A stretch of 64,000 bases of DNA, from NCBI GenBank assembly GCA_025200525.1, contig CM045770.1, positions 123,295,429 to 123,359,428 of the forward strand, given 5' to 3'. This DNA comes from Camellia lanceoleosa. Taxonomy: Eukaryota; Streptophyta; Magnoliopsida; Ericales; Theaceae. The position numbers were made by a program, and so were the translations under genes. Of the stretch, positions 60,406-64,000 are shown one piece after another. A model generated the notes under the pieces. It made no database searches and had not been told where the DNA came from. It was given only the letters and a program-made list of their open reading frames with translations. Within the stretch, counting starts at the first letter, position 1, and each line of letters begins with the position of its first letter.

Positions 60406-61299
60406 AAATTTTAAGAACTAAAGTGAACACAAAATGCATAATGTGGAGACAATATGTGAATTTTAATATCATTCAATTAATGATTTAGACCACCCATTTA
60501 AAATTAGATTAATTTGACTTGAATTAAAAATTTTATGATGAATTAACAAAATTAAAACTTACAGAATATATATTTTGATGATTGCAAGTACAATTAATCT
60601 AATATAAAAAATAAAAATGTAATATAATATAAATGACTGTTTGCAAAACGATTTAGTTATGTAGATCTCTAACTTGGGTTAAATAATCCCTTGAACGATC
60701 TGCAAGCCATAGGATACAAAAAATAATAAATAACAGTAAATAAAACAAGCGATGGGGAAAAAGAGAGAGTACTCTATTTCTCCAGCCAAGGCAAAAGATT
60801 ACTTCTGTTCTGAGGTAATCATATAGCATCATTCCGTAGCAAAGCGTATTGCGCTCCAATGAATATGAAAGAATGTAAAGGAGTAGGACAAGAAAACGTG
60901 AAGAAACTTTTGAAGGTTTAAAAGTTAACGCCGTTGTTTGGGCGAAAACCTTTTCTGACATAAAATATTTTTTGTGAAAACCCTTTTTACAAAAAAATTT
61001 CGAATAAAATATTTTTTTTATGTTTGGAGCTGGTGGTGGGAAGAAGGTGACAACACATAATTACGTGGTCGTAAATTTTTTGTTTTTTCTTTTATCCCAA
61101 ATCACTCATTGTGATTTATGTTATCTCGAGATTCCTTTTAAATTCTCAAATAATTTAACTAATGAAATTAACTAGTGTGATTTATGTTATCTCGAGATTC
61201 CTTTTAAATTCTCAAATAATTTAACTAATGAAATTAACTTGATTGGTCACAACTCCTGAACCTCACTAGAAAGTCAGGAATTCGAATATCTCCACTTAC
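60406..61299. other. Intergenic DNA
   Basis: AT-rich with no recognisable gene (the 102-codon minus frame 60653-60961 has no known motif). Includes the tandem duplication at 61111-61239. Confidence 0.5.
61111..61239. repeat. Perfect 66-bp tandem duplication
   Basis: GTGATTTATGTTATCTCGAG through GAAATTAAC is present twice in a row (starts 61111 and 61177), apparently identical over about 62 bp. The identity implies a recent duplication. Confidence 0.85.
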
Positions 61300-61628
61300 G
61301 TGTGGGTCTTATTACACATGTATCTATTGGGATTTTTTGTCCTACTTTGTGAGTTTTTACTTTTTGTCGTATTGATTATAGGGAGACTTATTTATAAATC
61401 CTTTTTCAGACACTTATGCTATATTAAGTCCTCTGTAATTTCTTATAGAGTCTCAAGTCCTATTTGTGGAATATCACCCCATGTGAAGGGGGTGATTGAT
61501 TTCTCCTATGGGAACACATCATGGAGGCTGCCAAACCATTCAAGGATTTCGGCCACCAACCTCAGCCACCGAAATGGACCAACAGCTGGCATGCCAACCT
61601 CTCCCACCTACTCCCTCTCTTGTTGTGT

Positions 61629-61635
61629 ATATATA
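61629..61635 (+). promoter_or_regulatory. TATA box in the copia LTR
   Basis: TATATATAGAGAGG lies about 225 bp before the LTR end and is followed by GAGAGCATG and GAGA-rich leader sequence, the usual U3/R layout of copia LTRs. Confidence 0.55.
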
Positions 61636-61857
61636 GAGAGGTTGAGAGCATGATTAATCACAGCAGATAGCAGAGTGTAGTGAGTTGTAGAGAGAAAAAC
61701 AGAGAGAGAGAATTACTTTCAGAGTGTTGTAATTCTTACCATTTTCTGAATATAGTGAATCCGCTGCCCGTGGATGTAGGCGACTTGCCGAACCACGTTA
61801 AATCTTGTGTGTTATTGCTTGTGAGTGTTACCTGGTGTGCCCCTGATCCACAACAAT

Positions 61858-61869
61858 TGGTATCAGAGC
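61858..61869 (+). promoter_or_regulatory. Primer-binding site (initiator tRNA-Met)
   Basis: TGGTATCAGAGC, the standard plant copia primer site, two bases after the LTR end. Confidence 0.9.
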
Positions 61870-62421
61870 TCGGGTGGTGAAAAATCGAATTTTTCCCGAA
61901 AGTGCCCAGATTTCGAAGTGCTCGAAATCCACTTTTGAGCATACCAGGAGCAAGATCTCCCAGAGAGGAGTCCAGAACAGCAAAGACAGGCCCAAGAAGA
62001 CACTCCACGCCACGCTCACCTTCGAAGAACTCACGAAGACGAAGCCACGCTCTCGGCCTTCGCCACGACATCGCCGTCGAATCGCCACCATCGCGTCACG
62101 ACATGTCCACGTCGCTACCGTGTCGCCGCCGATGTCCCGAGCGTCGGCTGGCCGTGACCAAGCCCGTTGCCGTGCTGATTGCCGTTAGCACGCCAACCTC
62201 CGTTGACCGCGCCGCGCTGCCGTTGACCGAACCGTTAACGGAGAAATTATTCGGTGCATCTCGACGCATCGGTCTGCGGTCCGAGGCGTTGAAGCTATTT
62301 TGGCGGATCTAAGTCATTCGGTCCGTTTTGACGATCCAATAGTGTTTTCAATTATTTGGAGTATTCGGACACATCCGCAGTCGCTTTTTGAATTGAAGTT
62401 TCGAAAAAAAAAAACAGTTTA

Positions 62422-63117
62422 ATGGCAGAATCTACAGATACCAGATCAACCGAGTCTGTAAGTAATCCAGCGAGTACAAGCAACTCTAGGCATTGGACCC
62501 CGGTGTCCCATGCTAAGTTCGAGGTAGAGAAGTTTGATGGGAGCAGCAACTTTGGCATGTGGAGATGCGAAGTGAAAGATATGCTTGTCCAGATGAACCT
62601 GCACTTCACTCTGGGAGACAAACCAGATGACCTGGACAGGATAGAATGGGAGAAGGTGAATCTCCTGGCCTGCAGTTCCATCCGACTTTGCCTTGCAAAA
62701 GAGGAGAAGTACGCCTTCACAGAGTATGATATTGCGAAGGACCTTTGGAAAGTGCTGGAAGATAAGTTCATGACAAAGAGCATTGAGAACCGGCTCTACT
62801 TGAAGAAGAGGTTGTTTCGTTTCGACTACAAGAAAGGTATTTTGATGAACGAACACCTAAATAACTTCAACAAAATTCTTACGGATTTAAAGAATTTGGA
62901 TGATCACATTGGTGATGAAGATAAAGTATTGTTATTGTTGAATTCCTTGCCTGACTCGTATGATCATCTCACTACTACTTTACTGTACGGTAAAGAGAAG
63001 ATCAAGTATGTTGACGTTGCGAACGCCTTGCTGAACAATGAGTTCAGAAGGAAAGATAAGTCTACAAACAGGGACTCAGCATCTGAGACATTGACGCAAA
63101 TGAGGCGTAACAAATAA
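62422..63117 (+). CDS. Gag of the copia element
   Basis: The capsid protein of a Ty1/copia retrotransposon, packaging element RNA into cytoplasmic particles. The intact frame is 231 aa from MAESTDTRST. Residues 32-60 read VEKFDGSSNFGMWRCEVKDM, the usual LdGsNF..W opening. LWKVLEDKFMTKSIENRLYL (about 108-127), FNKILTDLKNLDDHIGDEDK (about 149-168) and LLLLNSLPDSYDHL follow as in the gag-polypeptide (UBN2/Retrotran_gag_2) family. The stop at 63117 separates it from the zinc knuckle that is normally in frame, so it ends early. Minus-strand frames over the same bases are shadows. Confidence 0.88.
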   Translation: MAESTDTRSTESVSNPASTSNSRHWTPVSHAKFEVEKFDGSSNFGMWRCEVKDMLVQMNLHFTLGDKPDDLDRIEWEKVNLLACSSIRLCLAKEEKYAFTEYDIAKDLWKVLEDKFMTKSIENRLYLKKRLFRFDYKKGILMNEHLNNFNKILTDLKNLDDHIGDEDKVLLLLNSLPDSYDHLTTTLLYGKEKIKYVDVANALLNNEFRRKDKSTNRDSASETLTQMRRNK

Positions 63118-63184
63118 CGAGAAGATATGCGAGGCGAGGAAAGTCTCGCCAAAATCTAGAGGAAATCTTGAAGACGAAGACGTC

Positions 63185-64000
63185 TTGCAAAAGACGAGTG
63201 TCTTTGCTTGTCGCCGAGAAGGGCATTGGGCAAAAGATTGTCTAAATAAAGACAAGACAAGAGAAGGTGAATATTGCGAGATGGAGATAATGATGAAGGA
63301 GGAGCCTTCACGGTTTCATCATATGGCGGTCGATGAATGGATAATAGATTTCGATGTTCATACCATATGTGTCCTAACAAGCGGTGGTTCTCGAGCTTCA
63401 CGAGAGTTCGATGGAGGAGTTGTCGATGGGCAACGACCAAGCTTGCCTGCCATAAGGGATTGGAACAGTTCGGTGAAGATCCATGATGGAACGATCGAGA
63501 ATTCTTGAAGATGTTAGGTATGTACCCGATCTGACAAAGAATCTCATTTCACTGCGTGTTGTAGACTCCAAAGGTTCTGAGTAACCATGGAAGGTGGAGT
63601 CCTCAAAGTTGTTCGAGGAGCATTTGTTGCAATGAAGGGTACTCGGCGAAATTTATATTTCCTAGATGGCTCTACATCACAGGAGAGTGGTGTCTCCACC
63701 AGATTCAAATTCGAAGATGATGCATCAGACACTTCCAGACTTTGGCACATGCGCCTAGGGCACGTCGGTGAGAAGGCTTTACAAGGGTTGGTAAAGCAAG
63801 GCCTGTTGAAAGGCGCAAAGACAGGGAAGCTTGAGTTATGCGAGCATTGTGTACTAGGAAAGCAAACAAGAATCAAGTTTGGTCGCTATTCATCGTGCAA
63901 AGGGATTCTAGACTACGTTCACACCGACGTATGGGGTCCTTCCAAGAATGCTTCGTTGGGAGGTAAACACTACTTTGTGTCGTTCATTGATGATTTCTCC
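63185..64000 (+). pseudogene. Copia pol fragment (zinc knuckle, protease remnant, GAG-pre-integrase, integrase start)
   Basis: The zinc-knuckle remnant FACRREGHWAKDC lacks the first of its Cys residues. The protease site that should read like W.LDSG..H reads WIIDFDVHTIC, so the catalytic D-S/T-G is lost. After frame changes around 63500-63600, the GAG-pre-integrase zinc domain is clear: LWHMRLGHVGEKALQGL (about 63740) and CEHCVLGKQ (about 63840). It is followed by the integrase start YVHTDVWGPS with the first catalytic Asp. The remainder lies past the window end. Confidence 0.82.

Larger units (their letters stand above)
61301..64000 (+). mobile_element. Ty1/copia retrotransposon, 5' part, decayed, cut by window edge
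   Basis: Order: an LTR ending CCACAACA at 61855, a tRNA-Met primer site (61858-61869), leader, gag (62422-63117), a zinc-knuckle remnant, a protease remnant, the GAG-pre-integrase domain and the start of integrase at the window end. The LTR start is uncertain; TGTGGGTC at 61301 is one candidate. Gag to protease frames are broken, so this copy is not autonomous. Wording of the integrase start (HTDVWGP, GGKHYFVSFIDDFS) fits copia elements of the Tork type, judged by eye. Confidence 0.85.

Noticed and set aside
61828..62312. ORFs of 87-136 codons, Arg/Ser-rich, both strands
   Set aside because: Leader between the copia LTR and gag; no motif, frames open by GC-rich composition.
62352..62856. Minus-strand ORFs of 136-143 codons
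   Set aside because: Shadows of copia gag.
1..64000. CRISPR array or bacterial operon
   Set aside because: No regularly spaced repeats; introns, plant transposons and an NLR gene show a plant nuclear genome.
1..64000. tRNA, rRNA or snRNA genes
   Set aside because: None could be recognised; the tRNA-like matches are the retrotransposon primer sites.

Overview
The window is nuclear DNA of a flowering plant, almost certainly a eudicot and possibly a woody one. Supporting signs are AT-rich intergenic DNA, GT-AG introns, plant-type Ty3/gypsy and Ty1/copia elements, CACTA, hAT, Mutator and PIF/Harbinger-type DNA elements, and a coiled-coil NLR gene. No RNA gene, CRISPR array or bacterial feature was seen. 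Species assignment is not possible from what I can read.

Only two host genes look intact. One is a single-exon CNL-type disease-resistance gene at 38175-41105 (+). The other is a four-exon gene for a small EF-hand-family protein of 162 aa at 50978-53349 (+). Everything else I can interpret is transposable-element DNA or unassigned intergenic sequence.

1-5848: the end of an LTR retrotransposon cut by the window edge (1-1863), next to an LTR of a second family (1864-3610), then intergenic DNA with a MITE. 5844-31573: a nest in which a solo LTR (5849-31568, TSD ATAAT) contains an Athila-like Ty3/gypsy element (6816-28965, minus strand, TSD AATAT) and a second solo LTR (29255-30923, TSD CCAAT). 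The gypsy 3' LTR is itself split by a 10-kb CACTA element (7441-17455, TSD TTA). The CACTA element carries exon-intron fragments of two unrelated host genes, both on the minus strand: seven consecutive exons of a plastid-type phosphoglucomutase/phosphomannomutase-like gene, and five consecutive exons of the TRAPPII subunit gene TRS120. No transposase was recognised in it.

31569-38040: MITEs, a PIF/Harbinger-like element (32368-36040, TSD TTA) with a broken Myb/NAM-associated ORF1-like gene, and a foldback Tourist-like MITE ending 136 bp upstream of the NLR ATG. 41106-50200: a copia-type solo LTR interrupted by a small element with 8-bp TSDs, a MULE-type MITE with a perfect 9-bp TSD, an hAT-like element, and unassigned DNA with coding-like patches. 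53350-60405: a MITE just 3' of the EF-hand gene, another solo LTR of the same family as the nest's outer LTR, and a long-TIR Mutator-like element holding a nested hAT. 61300-64000: the 5' part of a decayed Ty1/copia element running off the window.

The most notable system is the gene-capturing CACTA element. It lies inside a gypsy LTR inside a solo LTR and has brought together fragments of a sugar-phosphate mutase gene and a vesicle-tethering gene. The family names rest on my recognition of conserved protein segments; no search was run.
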